Positions 12,201-25,500 of a stretch of DNA of 60,000 bases are shown here, piece by piece (position 1 is the first letter of the stretch; each line of letters starts with the position of its first letter). The position numbers and the translations under genes were made by a program. The notes beneath the pieces were generated by a model, which did no database searches, was not told where the DNA came from, and saw only the letters and a list, made by a program, of their open reading frames with translations. The stretch comes from Liolophura sinensis (taxonomy: Eukaryota > Mollusca > Polyplacophora > Chitonida > Chitonidae): assembly GCF_032854445.1 (NCBI RefSeq), contig NC_088299.1, positions 14,813,608 to 14,873,607 of the forward strand. Direction: 5' to 3'.

Positions 12201-15200
12201 ACAGGTATCACCCAAGTCTTTGCAACTCTGCAAAAGGGCTAACATTCATAACAAAATTCACCTCCTATACACCTCACCTTCAGACGGAATTTTCGACGTG
12301 CCATATCACTGGAAAAATGAAGTCACACAACCTAAGGTACTCCAGAGAAAGTATAATCCAGTTGATAGCCCTAGTTCCAGAACTATGGCCACATGGCAAT
12401 GAAAGTGTCAGCTATACCTGAGCACACCACTACTACCTAACTAGTAGACACTACACTTGTACAGCCCATACAAGGATTTGCAATGAACAGCATGCCTTTC
12501 TCTTGGGTGCTGTGTACATGTGGCAGTGCTGAGATCAGCAGATTTTGTCCTGGTCTGCTGAAATGCCCAGGTGTCCCTGAGCAGAGGTGAATGAAGCAGA
12601 CCAGAACAGGCCACTGTTATGTGCAGGGGAGTAAGACTGGTAGTGGGTGGGGAGGAGATGGGTGTGGCCCACATGGTTGGCTAACAGCTGGTTCTCCACA
12701 GGGGTGTAAGGTTACACAACACCCTTTGTCTCAATATGTCCATGGCCCAAATCAGGTCATGGTGACTGACCTCCTAGCATTATGTATTCATAAGAAGACC
12801 AGATAGTTCAGTGTCTGCTTACACAATAGCCTCAAACACTCTCAGGCCAGGATATCATCACCATACCCACCCACCACACACACAATTTCACTATGGAAGC
12901 CCCTCTGCTGTCTAAATGGCACAGGCCCAAAAGCAGAGTTAGCACCCACCATACAAAAGGGTAATATTCTACATGTATAATGACTCAACAACCACACATC
13001 ACAATCACAGTCAATAAGACTGCACACTGAAACTCCTCCACACAGAAGGTGTGTACACAAAAAATGTTCACAAAATACAAATATAACTTTCTCACAGCTG
13101 AGAGTTACAATCTTCACTTGAAAATATGACTTTAAATGTAAAAGTTTTGTCAAGAAGACATCTGATAAGTTGGGGGCATGGGGAGGTTATTCAATTCAAG
13201 AGTAATATATTATGTTAACCAACTCAACAAACTTAATGAAATCTTGACAAAGTAATTCGTTAATTACATTACAATACTGTCCGGGATTAATAATAATCTA
13301 ATTACCTTAATCCCAGATTATCTCCAATCCCAGATTATCTCCTTCCCCAGCGAGTGTCACTCTTCTATGCATGACAGCTCATCAGTGTATTTAACACTTC
13401 CAACATATTCATACATGTTCCTCCCCTTAAAACTTGTTATCTATATAGCAATACACAGCTGTTATTTGTACCATTTTGTCTGCATGTTCTTACCACTGGC
13501 CAGCAATCAAGGCATATGTCACTTTCAATATCTACTACAGTCCTGTGATGAGACGGTTCATAAAGGGTAGCCTTACCTGACATTTATCAGAAATAAAAAT
13601 TTCTAATGACTATCTTCAGTTTTTACATAGCACAAACAGCAACCCAAACATGAAATATACAAAACCCCATCAAGACTATACACTGGACAGGGAATATAAC
13701 ATACATAACTTTTACAATTTTCCACTTAGCAAGCCAGACAAAAACACAAAACAAGCCTATCATATCCCTCATAAGTACCCTAGCTAGTTTTTTTAGATAT
13801 CTGATAAATATGAGTTTATTGTTAATATCAGTTTAATATCTTAGCTATTCAGTGGTATAACTTTTGTTTTTTACACACAACAAAAAAAAAAGAAAAAAAA
13901 GAAAAAAGAAAAAAAGTGTGCCCTAGATGGACATGGGAAGATTGTGGTACATGGCAATATATACTGGTATGAAACAGGAGATTTCAACACTTTATTGCAG
14001 GTCATTCACTTAGTGCTTTATTAGGTCAGTCTACATCACTGATCGTTCATTATCTGCTGTGGATATTCAGTAAGAATTAAGATTTCGTTTGAACAAACAT
14101 TTCTAGATATCTCGCATCAGGAGAACCTTTAGCCCTTTGCCAGTCAGATAGGAGCGAAAGACTAAATGCAACAGTAATCGTCACTGGCACAGTCTGTTGA
14201 ACTATGAAATCATCATCAACAAAGGGCTTCCTCACTATACTGCTAAGTTACTGAACACTCCTAAATTTAACTCTATGGGAAACCAGCATGGCTGGTAATG
14301 TTCTGAAGGTCTTGCAGGAATTCCTCCTGGAAAGCTAACGATGGCTTACAAATGCATGATTACCCAAATAGATGTACATGTATTTACTCTAAAAATAATT
14401 TATGTTTTCTGAAGGGTTCCACTGTTAGAAGCTTTACACATGCTAAACCAATCTCTTATTTATCTTAAATATAATCTTTAATGAGGTGAAGAGCCTCTAG
14501 CTAAATACAGTTGAATTTAAGTGTCACCTGATCATTTTCCCTTTCCTGCTTTCATACAAAACCCAAAATACTTCTGTTCTAACAAAAAAACAAACACAGG
14601 AGGGCTAAGAAGGCCTGTTGACAGCTTCATTATTCTGTTATCAGATATACTTAGAGACAATGTCAAAATGTTCATTAATGAACAGATTATGCGTCTAGTG
14701 TCAGGTTAGATTAGCTTAGGTTTTATGTAACCGTCTACTTCTTACTTAGCACCTTTTTGTCCATCTATTTATGTCAGGTTCAATCCTGTTATTGGGTGTA
14801 TGTCAAGTCTACATTGCTTTATCAGAGTGTTAGAAACAATAGACTGTTATGTCACAGAAATCTCAAATCTCTGTCAACCTTTTCATTGTTTCAGTCATAT
14901 GACGACGACACAACAGCTGTGATTTCCAGTTCTCTAGAAAAAGGACAAAGCATATTCCACAAATGATAATTCGACCAAGAATAAGCTTTCAGGTTGGAAT
15001 CCTAATAAAGTGGAACCTATGTAAGATATTCGCACTTCAAATGGACGCCATTTTTAAAACAGGAATGTTGTAGCATCCCACAGCAGACAGAAGGTGAGGG
15101 CTAATTTTCACTCGATAGCCTATGCTTTGTCCTAGCGGCTGCATGATTACTGCATTAAATGGAGAAACTGAAAACGCCACATAGAAAGTCTTATGTTGAA

Positions 15201-18200
15201 ATGTTGCTGTTTTATTGGCTGTGAAAAGTAGCTTCAAACTTCTAAGGCCACTGTCAGCGTCTGGATGCTAATTTGACGACGTCTTATGCACTGTGGCTAT
15301 TCTAGTGGTGCACATTACTTCGATAAAGCTACAGGGGAGCATAATGGATCTGCATGGATGCAATTTGAACAGGAGGCCAAACTGATTTTCATGGAGTGGT
15401 AAAACCAGTTGAACAAAAAGTCACTTTCTGCCACGCTGAACGAGGTAGGGCCAATCTGCCAGACACTATGGTTAAGCCTGTAATAAAGTGTGACGAGTAC
15501 CAGACATTCTATTAATTCAGATCTGGCTACAGGATTATGTTTAGCCTAAACAACCTAACATTTCACCCATAACTCTGGTGCACATTTCGCATGATCCTGT
15601 CTGTTTTATTAATACTTGGGGGTTTTTCAGTTTGTTCAGATGGTAGAATAATATCTTATTGGAAAAATATAGCTTTCGGCATCGGAAGTAATACATTCAA
15701 ACAATTATACTTTTTGAGGGCCAAATTTGAGTGCATTTACTGCAGTATAACTAAATAAATCCTAGCATACAGTCAGATCTCTCCTCATCACCTCCACCCA
15801 ACACAGCCACAACAATAGAGAACAAAAAGTGCAACTCCATTATCGTGCAACTAGCCACAAACATGAAATTACTAAGGAAACTTTATAAAAACACAATAAG
15901 GGGTTTGGTGTCACATGTTGAGTTGGGTAATGTACAAAATCAGAGACATCTACTCCTTATGTAACTGGGTCTACCGGACATCAGGCAGTTCTTTTCTCAT
16001 GCTACACACCACCAAATGAAAGTCTACATGTCACAAATGTCAAATCCAGAAGTGACTGAAGTCCAGAGGCAAGGGATATGAGTAGAAACAGGGCTTTTAA
16101 CTTCGGTTGAATTAATATGGAGAAATGAAGAGCGTGCTGATGAACGTGAAATGTGGTTAGTAAAAGTATGGAAATACAGGGATAGCGGATGTAAAATTAG
16201 AACAGTCCCACACCATAATCAACCCAGTGCAGACATGAACAGAGGATAGTACAAGGGAATTTAGCAGAAGTAGGAAGACTAAAATAGAACAGAAGTGCCT
16301 ACAGAGCATGCCTAATCCTGACAGAACATGTGTCTTGCCTTATGGATTTTCACACAGACACCCACAGTAACAGCTGAGGGCTGGTCAATGTACAGACTAC
16401 ATGTCCCCACACCCAGGACCTTGCTGATAAGCAGCTATAAAGCTGCTACTCAGTGACCCATCCCAGCCTGGTGACAGCATAACAGATCTGCCCAATGGAG
16501 AAGGCCCACACCAAGTACAAGGGCAATACCCTAAACACAGACAGGTCCACCATGTGCATGGTTCGTTCTTTGGGTCACTTCTAGCTTACAGCCAAGATTT
16601 CACATCAAACTGTCAGCTGAAGACCTCACTATTTAGACCGTTCCCAGTGTTCAGTAAGAACACACTGGTTGTGTTTAAGTAACAAGGTGACCTGTACAGC
16701 ACGACAGGCATATTAGATTCACAGACAGAACCAAGCCAATACATGGATGTCAAACAGCATGCTACTACGGTCAGTTCAAAATGTTACAGTACAAAAAGCC
16801 TTTAGGAACTTCTCCCGGGCAGGTATTAGCAACATTGTCTATCATACCTAACTGCCGTTTTCATCCCAGTAAACAGGCAAAACAGACAACATTAACAGAT
16901 CATGGCCCTCATGGGCAACTCCGCTAGATAAAGTTCCATATATACACTAGACAGTATCACATTTGCCCTAGAGGCTTGCAACAGCAAAATAAACAATGAC
17001 ACACTTTGAAGTGTACATATCTCAACATCCTAGCTTTCAAAACTTACTTTGGCAGTTCTGTGATGGGAGACAAACTTTTCTAGATTACTGCGCAGTGCAT
17101 CATTCGGCGCTCAAAACTGAAAACAGCTCAGAGGTACGGTATTTTCCCCCTTAACAGCAGTATGACTACATCCTCACCCTCTACCATGCATTTCCATAGA
17201 AACAGACAGAGCACATGCAGAAATATACAACCCCTACTCTGAAGGTTTGGGTAGCTATAAATATCTGACAGTGTCTGTGAAGCTATGTGGTGGTAAGGGA
17301 GACAGGAGAGTACTGTTTATGTTGCTGTGTGAAAAGAGGGAGGGGTGCTGAGATGAGGGGCAGGACACTAGGGGGAGGGGACAGGGATGTAAGGGGCTGT
17401 GATTTATCTTCTGAACATACAAAAATACTCTTAACTCTCACTAAAAACAATGAGGGTAATCATCAATCAGTGGTTCCTGCACACCCATCCCCCCTCTGTC
17501 TAGTGAATAGGTACGCCCTGAAGCCCCTATCATCTGGGATTCATTAGTCCCAAATATGCAGCAATTTATAGCCCCAAGGGTTAACTACAACAACTGGGTG
17601 TATGACACCTCAGAGTTTCCCTCTATTGTTTACCTCAAACTGAACACACCCATGAACAATACATGCACTGATTCTTCACAACTCTTAGCTATATGCATCA
17701 TAACCTTTTAACTGTACAACCTGAGAATGAGGCCAATTATACATGACAGACGAGATGTAAAGGGCACAAACATCCTGTTGTGGGGGCTTTTTATCTAATG
17801 TATGTTTAATCAGGACCCTGAACACTTTCCCAGTTACTATCCTGTTCTGACGATCTTGTTTACGAAATACGAATTTACAAATACGAAACTTGATGAACAG
17901 AATGAAACATCATGTATAAGAGTATAGGAATCAATCAACGGACGATACTCTTATCATTATGGTCAATTTAGTTATTTATTTGATTGGTGTTTTACGCCGC
18001 ACTCAAGAATATTTCACTTATATGACAGGGGCCATCATTATTGTGGCAGGAAACCGGGCAGAGCCCTAGGGAACCACAACAATACACAAACCATGACCAT
18101 ACACAGGTTTCTGCAAGACCTTCCCACTTATGGCCGTAGAAGAAGCCAGCATGAGCTTAAACTTGAACTCACAGCAACTGCATTGGTCAGAGGCTTCTGG

Positions 18201-21200
18201 GTCATTGTGCTGTGCTGTCGTGCTAATCACCTTAGCCATGAAGGCCCCAATTTATGGCCAGAAAATACCAGAAATTATAGTATGCAAGACAACAGCGCAA
18301 TCTACACAAATCTACACTTGCGATGTCGTGAAGCACAGTTTTGCATGAGCTCCCATTTTGTTTAGACAAAGTTTACATAAGTAAACAGCAAAATGCCTGG
18401 ATGTCCGTCGTCTCCCAGATAGGGAACCAGCCACAATTGTTACCATCTCTTATTGTCTGTAATCCCTGTCAGGCATATAAATGTGCACTAAATAACCTCT
18501 TAGGTCAAAGGTAACTTGTCAATAATCTGTCAGCCTCACCTATTCATTGTGAACACCTTACAGACCACAGACCAAGGCAAGTTTAAAGGTTAGTAATGGA
18601 GCGTACAATGTTTTCTGGCTATGCTGAGGAATGTTCTAAACATGTTGCTTCAGACAATTGCTTGCTTGTAGAGAACTACAACTTCCTCTGTACCCATATC
18701 AAGCTACTCTTACAGTAAAAGATTTCAGTGTTTAACAATTTTTTAAACATGTTTCACGTGTTGGGAAAAGTAAAGAACAGCGTTCTGAATACATTTTGCT
18801 CTCCCTTCTACAAGTCATCCTCTTAACATGTGCTAGTCTACATGTAACTCATTTGTCCTTGACTGATGACATGGACCAGTCTACTATATCAACAAGGGGG
18901 CAGGGTGTAGTGGTAGCAGCTCCCCCAACCTCCAAAAGATATTTATGCAAGCATGTGTCATGCTGAATTCTTACAGCATGAGTTAGCCAAGGCTTGAATA
19001 TCATGTAGTACAAGCGTATTAAAGTGAGATACAGAGCTGGAAGCAGCAGTTGGCAAAGGTATGTTATGCATTAGACATAACCTAGGAAGAAATCTTGACA
19101 TGTAGACCAAGTTTACAAAAAAAATTTAAAATTACTACTTAACAGTAAACATACAGAAGCTCAATCAACCAGGAAATGGCTCCTAATGGTGAAGCCTGCG
19201 GGCAAATATGTTGACAAGCCAGAAAGTCTAGCTCGTAGTGCACGTACACTGTATAAACTGTGAAGACTGAAGCTAGTGAGCTGCATGTTCACTAAAGCAG
19301 ATCACAAGTCACATGTTCCTCTAGTCCGCACATGGCATGTAGATACAGTGATTAAGTCAGTCCCACAAGGGGTTGAGGTAATGGAAAATGAACTTGTGAG
19401 AGGGGTGGGGAATGTTGGGGGACTTCTTCACCTACCTGATGTCAAGAGGCTAGACCTAAGACTCACTGCCTGTGGGGTTTGTTCACACCAGACTTGAGAG
19501 AAGATATCCTGCAGAAACCATCGAGCTATTAGTGTGACCCAGGCCCATGTCTACATACTTAGCTTACATACCTCCAGAGTACCAAGGTCCCATGTGGTAG
19601 GGAGGTGGGGGTGGATGGCTGGCTGGCTGGTCTGTCCACAAGTCAGTGATAGAGCTGCATTAACAACTCTCCCATACAGCTGACAGACCCAGGGCGACAG
19701 CTGGCCAGGTATACGGTACACCTCCACTGGCTACACCTTAACTCTTCACACACATACGCAGAAGGAAAATCCAGAAGACTGTTGAACAAACGGTGTAACA
19801 CACACAGGGGTGTCGGTGTATGTAATCCAGAACAATCCTCTCTGCAACTGCCCCAAACTAGGTCACCACCTTCGCAAGTAGGTCAATAACTAGTCTCTGA
19901 CATAGACCTCCCCCAGCAGTCAGTATATTATCACATGACTGGGCTAAATCGTGACAGTAGTGGAGAGAGAAAAGCTCTGACATGAGAGCCAACATGTGAG
20001 CAGTGTTATATAATTGTTACCACATTCCTTACTTCAGTGAAAGCCAGGTAAGGGGAGAGAGAGAGAGGAAGGAGTAATACATGGCAACTGCATTCAGCTT
20101 CACGTTCAGTTCACGCTGAATCTCTTAAATCATGTGGTTAACACACACTCAGCAGCTTACACATTGTAGCTTGTCAAGACATACCGTATACCAGCTAATT
20201 ACTGGGAAGACAAGCAGCTTTCCAGTTTGTACATAATCCTGGCAAAAAATGTGTACCACACAGCCCCCTCAGGCAACATGGGTACACCACAACTCAATAC
20301 ACAGCCACACAAAACCTCATTCCGCAAAAGCTGACATTCAATGATAACCCACTCGAGCAAAGTCTAGGTCCGCTCACAAAGGCAATAACCAAACAACAAC
20401 GGGAATAGCCGTAAAACTAACAGTTGCAATGCGGTTATTGTGGGGTGTGTCAATACCATACGTACAACATGCCACTTTTTTTTTTTTTTTTTTTGCACCA
20501 TCTTGTGTATGCCGCTGGATGGGAGTCATTTCTTGAAAAGTGATGTCAATGAACATCAATATCTGCATAATATAGTCACACGACTGTTCAGATCACTAAC
20601 CTGGTGAACTTATTCAAAGGATTGTGCATGTACCTGCAGCATATCAAAAACGTGTTGGTGAATGCGGTGCTTACGTTGGCATTTCTCCATGAAATCGGCT
20701 GATCATTTAACATTGGGTAATGTGTTGTTTACAACTGAGGGAATATCCATAGCAAAATTTCTGTATTTTACCAGTCTTCTGACAAGAAAGCAGGTGGAAT
20801 AACAATTTTTAGCACAATGGTGTATAAGATTGGTAATTTCAAGATCTAACTATTGTGCTCTGAATACAAATGCGACGCTTTACCTGTGCAGATTCACATG
20901 ATGTGCACCAATTTTTTGCACTTTGGTGAGATGACACAAATTAACAACAGTGTGCTTCTGCTTCATTCTGGAAAAAGCTTTCAAAACATCTTTCTTCTTC
21001 ACTTTTGCATGTTGAGCTATTCACTATCTTGGCATACTCAAGTAAGGTTACAAGCTATTTTTAAATGTCAATTTCACATCATGACTGACACCTGGCAAGA
21101 GGTCAATCTGGCGTCACTTGGCTAGAGTAGCTCAAAGAAAACCTTATTAAAGCCACCAAACACAGTCAAGAACAAATCTTGTTCACATTGTCACACTAAG

Positions 21201-22549
21201 TCAATGCTGATAAACCCTCAACAAATAGTAAATTCCATGTAGATATTTATGTATGTAGCGCACAACTCACAAGATAGCTGAAAAAAATAGGACTTTATTA
21301 TACAGGGATGACACAATATCTTGCTACATGAAATGTACCTAAAAATTCGGAAATTGGGGAAGAGGGGTTAAATTTCCAGAAAGACAGATGCTGAGAACAC
21401 AGAACTCTTCCCATTTGACAGCGTTTAATAAATCAGTTATTCCGTGACAAGACTTGGGCAATACTCTTTGGAGAAAATAAGGCATGGAAATCTCTGAAAT
21501 CTTCCTGGTCTCTTGAAAAACTGACATAAAATAAACCAAAAATATGCCTGAATCTTATCAAAAATAAACTTCTTTGAATTAAAAGATACCACAAAGTCCT
21601 TTTTTAAAGCGAATTGTTCCATCCTTTTCTAACAAACAGAAAGGACTAATTCTTCTGCAATCCATTTGCCAATAAGAAAGGGGAGGCAAACACAAACACT
21701 GATTTTCGAGTTGTCTCCCCTTATTTCAGACAGCCTCTTGTTCCATCGTTTCCACACCACGTTATGTGAAACTGTATGCTGACCTGCTGTGTTTAGACAA
21801 AATCTTGCAGGATAAAAAACACTGGTGATTTGTTCAACTGCTTACGATGAGTGCGGACTGTTCCCTATTTAATTATTGATACTGGATGACATCCTTGCCA
21901 TGATACCTTGCATAACTGGAGGCAGTTTTCCTTGAAACTCAACAGTGCTGCTGTTGCCAACATCAAATAACCCTTTCTTTATTTAACTCTTTTGCTACTG
22001 GCAGTGGCTTAGGCCACAAACCTGAACAAATGGAAACTGTACAGGTAACAACAACAGCCTGAACTATGAAAAGGACCAATTTTCAAGCTTTCACACCTTT
22101 TATTATCGCAGTTTTACTAAAATCGAGAGATACACAATTCTAATAAAGAGATTCATTTTATGTTTACCCACTTAAGAGAGCAAAATCACCAATAGCAAAC
22201 TGCAACAACAACATCCCATGTGAATTTTGGAATCAAACTCGCTCACAAAGAAAATGCAATGGGAAACAACCTCTTCCACTGTTCATAGAAAAATCCATTT
22301 TATTTTGCTTATACTCACATAATATTCAAAAGCTTAAGCCTAAAATATCACATGGGTCACACGCCAACAGTAGGAAATGAAGCAAATGATGTCGCATTAT
22401 TTACATATATTTCTTGGTGAAAAATCTATTCGTTTGCAGTATTAGCTGTTCTCACCTGAAAGTACACCACAAATCTTTGGAGGACACGATTTGGGTAGCG
22501 TTATATCCGATTGCTCGCTATATCGAGGCGTCTTACAGTGAGGCTACAC

Positions 22550-22584
<35 letters not shown>

Positions 22585-25500
22585 GCTTGGGGTTTTACTT
22601 TGTACCGGTAATTTAATCCCACGAGGAGCCATCATGAAATGTACGTACATGCATGTATACTGTGGGGCAGGGCACTTGCTGCCCAAGTGCTGCATGACAC
22701 CTCACCCAGTGACACCAGTGACATGGGGCCAGTTGGTTTTGTTTCCTTGCTCTAATCTTTCAATACTGAGCTCCAGCAACTCAATACCATTTAAAGTCTT
22801 TGGTATGACCCAACCTGAGTTTGCCTGAGCTTCAAAGTTGCAGGAAACTGGCAGATCACACTACACCCATGTGAGTGCCACACATACTTGCATCATTAAA
22901 ACCTTTAAAACCACAGTTCCACAGGGCAACATTAAAGTTTAAGTTAATAGCTGGGTTGACTTTACGGATGAAAACAAGTTTTTTTCCATCCAGTCAAGAA
23001 AGTCACCAATGACTAAACTGTCCGTCAATGTTTATTCATTTGATTGGTGTTATCCAATAATATTTCACTTACATGACGGAGACTAACACTGTGGTGGGAG
23101 AAAACAGGTCACAGACCTAGGGAAAACCCATGACTATCCACAGGTTGTGGACAGATCTTCCCACCCACTTATGAACCGAGAGAAGGCCAGACTGGACTTA
23201 AACTCGTGAAGGATCGCATTGGCAAGAGGATCCTGGGTCATTGTTTTGTGGTGGCATGCTAACCACTTGGTCATTGAGGTCCCATCAGTCAACAAGTAAA
23301 CGGCATAAAGGCGGTGAAGGATTTTGAGAATTTTGTTTATCTAAAAAAAGGAAACATTATGAAGGTATAAAGGTGTAAGGGAGGTGATAACCTACTCGAC
23401 AAATGCAAGTTTCCACATCAAAAGACGTTTGGCTTTTTTGAAAGCCAAACATTAGGTAATTTATGGTACAGGATACAGAACTTACTGGTGCATCAGGCAG
23501 GAACAAGTCCATGTCTGAACCCTGCTTCGTCTCTCCCTTAGCATTGAGCTCCTTGGCCCGCACTTTGTTTTTCGCCTTGGCCACCGCTTTCACTGAAGAT
23601 AGAAACACGAAAACAATCAGTCCATATGTATATTAACTCATTCTCTGTCAATATTACATGTTGGTGTTCTCTAATTACCTGTTGGTGTCAAGAGAACATC
23701 TCTTTAAAATGTAATAAGCAAGTTAACTGTGTGTGGGGTGAAATGAGTTCAAGTGATCTTGGAAATGTTACCTGTGTACTTCAGAGCCTGTCTTGGTATG
23801 CGCAGGTTTTGCAGCTAAGTTATTTAAGGTCACTGTTTCCAAATTGTTTAATCATAAGCTAATCTGAACTAATGTTTTCGACATCTGCAACAACAAAGCA
23901 ATAAATGTGTAAACAGGCTTTGACATCATTCACTGCCAATCACAGCAATCCCATATTAATGGATACTACAGCATTACAGTTTCAACCCAAGTGAAAAGGA
24001 AGAGTATTTACAGGCACAGCCGTTCATATGCAGAAAAAGAAGAGCAAGCTATGGACTTGCATCAGTTGCTCTTTTAAAACTCATGGCACACATTTTTATT
24101 ACCAGTCTGTACATACAGTGTTAATATTTTCACACCCTAGTACTGTTCATTATTACATGTTGAACAGATACTTACACAAAGAGAAAACAGTTTTCTAGTT
24201 GTTAACAACATAAGTGTGTTTTAAATATAATTTTGTAATAGATGTACATTTAATAAATTTTACTGACTGTTCAGTGCCGCTCTTTTTCTCTTATGTGGTC
24301 AGTTTTCAGGGTGTAGGAAACCTTAGTGCCAGGAATAATCCACTGGCAAATTTTCCCACATGCGACTGAAATAGTAATACGCCTCGATTAAACGAGGGCT
24401 AGTGGTCTCCTATTAACTGCGTGCAAGACCACATAAAACGATGCTGATGACCTGACTATATAAACATTTTACCAACTTTAATTTCTTTTCTTTTTGTGCC
24501 TGTATACAAACTTTTCCAGCATTTCTCTTAGCTTGAGAAAATATTATTGTAGTATAAATGGATATGAAAAAAATATGGACTCTGAGATGTGATCAAAGAG
24601 AAATGTACATAATAACACAAAGTCCCATACCCAGCAGGCAGTGATAAGGGGAAGCTGTGGAATCACTAGTTGATGTACACAGTTCGTGCCACCGAAACCA
24701 CAACCATCATGGGGAGTCGGACCTGGAACTGTGATTGCCTTACCTATTCACTACTTTATGTCTTGCCTCATGGGAAAAGCTTTGAGAATGTGACAGAATG
24801 GTTCTAGTATTGTAGGCACAACAACCTGCACATACTTTGTTGTTGTTGCAATATGTGACTTCCATGGTACCTTCAGGCCTTAAATCAATTAATCTCGCCA
24901 TAAAGGGAAGTTACTTTTGGGTTATAAAGCCACCACCTGGAAGCTTACTATTTCTGGGTTAAAATACACTCAATTGCTTTAATACCAAGCTAACATATAC
25001 ATCTCACCTTCTGACACAGCCTCTCGGTCTTCCTTCCTCTCTGTTACCTCGCTGGATATAACAGCAACAGCAGACTTTGCTGGCTCTGTCACTTCAGTTT
25101 CCTCTGGCAAGGTTACTTTGCCTTCTACACTAACCTCCCCTGCATCAGCGCTGGAACCAGTCTGACTGGTGGCAGCAGTGTCCGTCTCTGGGGGTGGGGA
25201 TGTCACAGGTTTAACCTCTGCTGTGACGGGAGGAGGGGCAGTCGTGCTAACGCTATCCCCTGGCGGAGTAGTCCTTTTCTCTAATTTTTCACTCACTACA
25301 GCACTTTGTGTGGCCTCGGGTTTAGGTACAGGAGGGGCCTTCTCTCCTTCGTTGGCACTAGCTGCTAAACCAACATCTTTTGTGGCATCAACAGTCTTAG
25401 TGTCTTTTTCAGCCGAGTCTTTTGACTCGGCAGATTCTGTGTTTTGTTTGACATCAGAGCTCCGCTCTTCACTTTCTGTCTCTATAACAGTTGAGCTGGG

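Larger units (their letters stand above)
10752..23485 (-). other. eIF4G: 12.7 kb eIF4G intron
   Basis: The flanking exons join in phase 0 (DAPV-AKKADV), so no exon has to be missing. Inside are a 56-bp duplication, a copy of the 190-bp repeat, a foldback element, two SINE copies, A- and T-rich tracts (13,878-13,916; 20,476-20,494) and a (GT)n(AT)n microsatellite (22,551-22,584). The ORFs here are short and show no family. Confidence 0.75.

Noticed and set aside
22551-22828. ORFs across the GT/AT microsatellite (22,414-22,828)
   Set aside because: They are created by the repeat ([10 protein letters not shown]) and have no family support.
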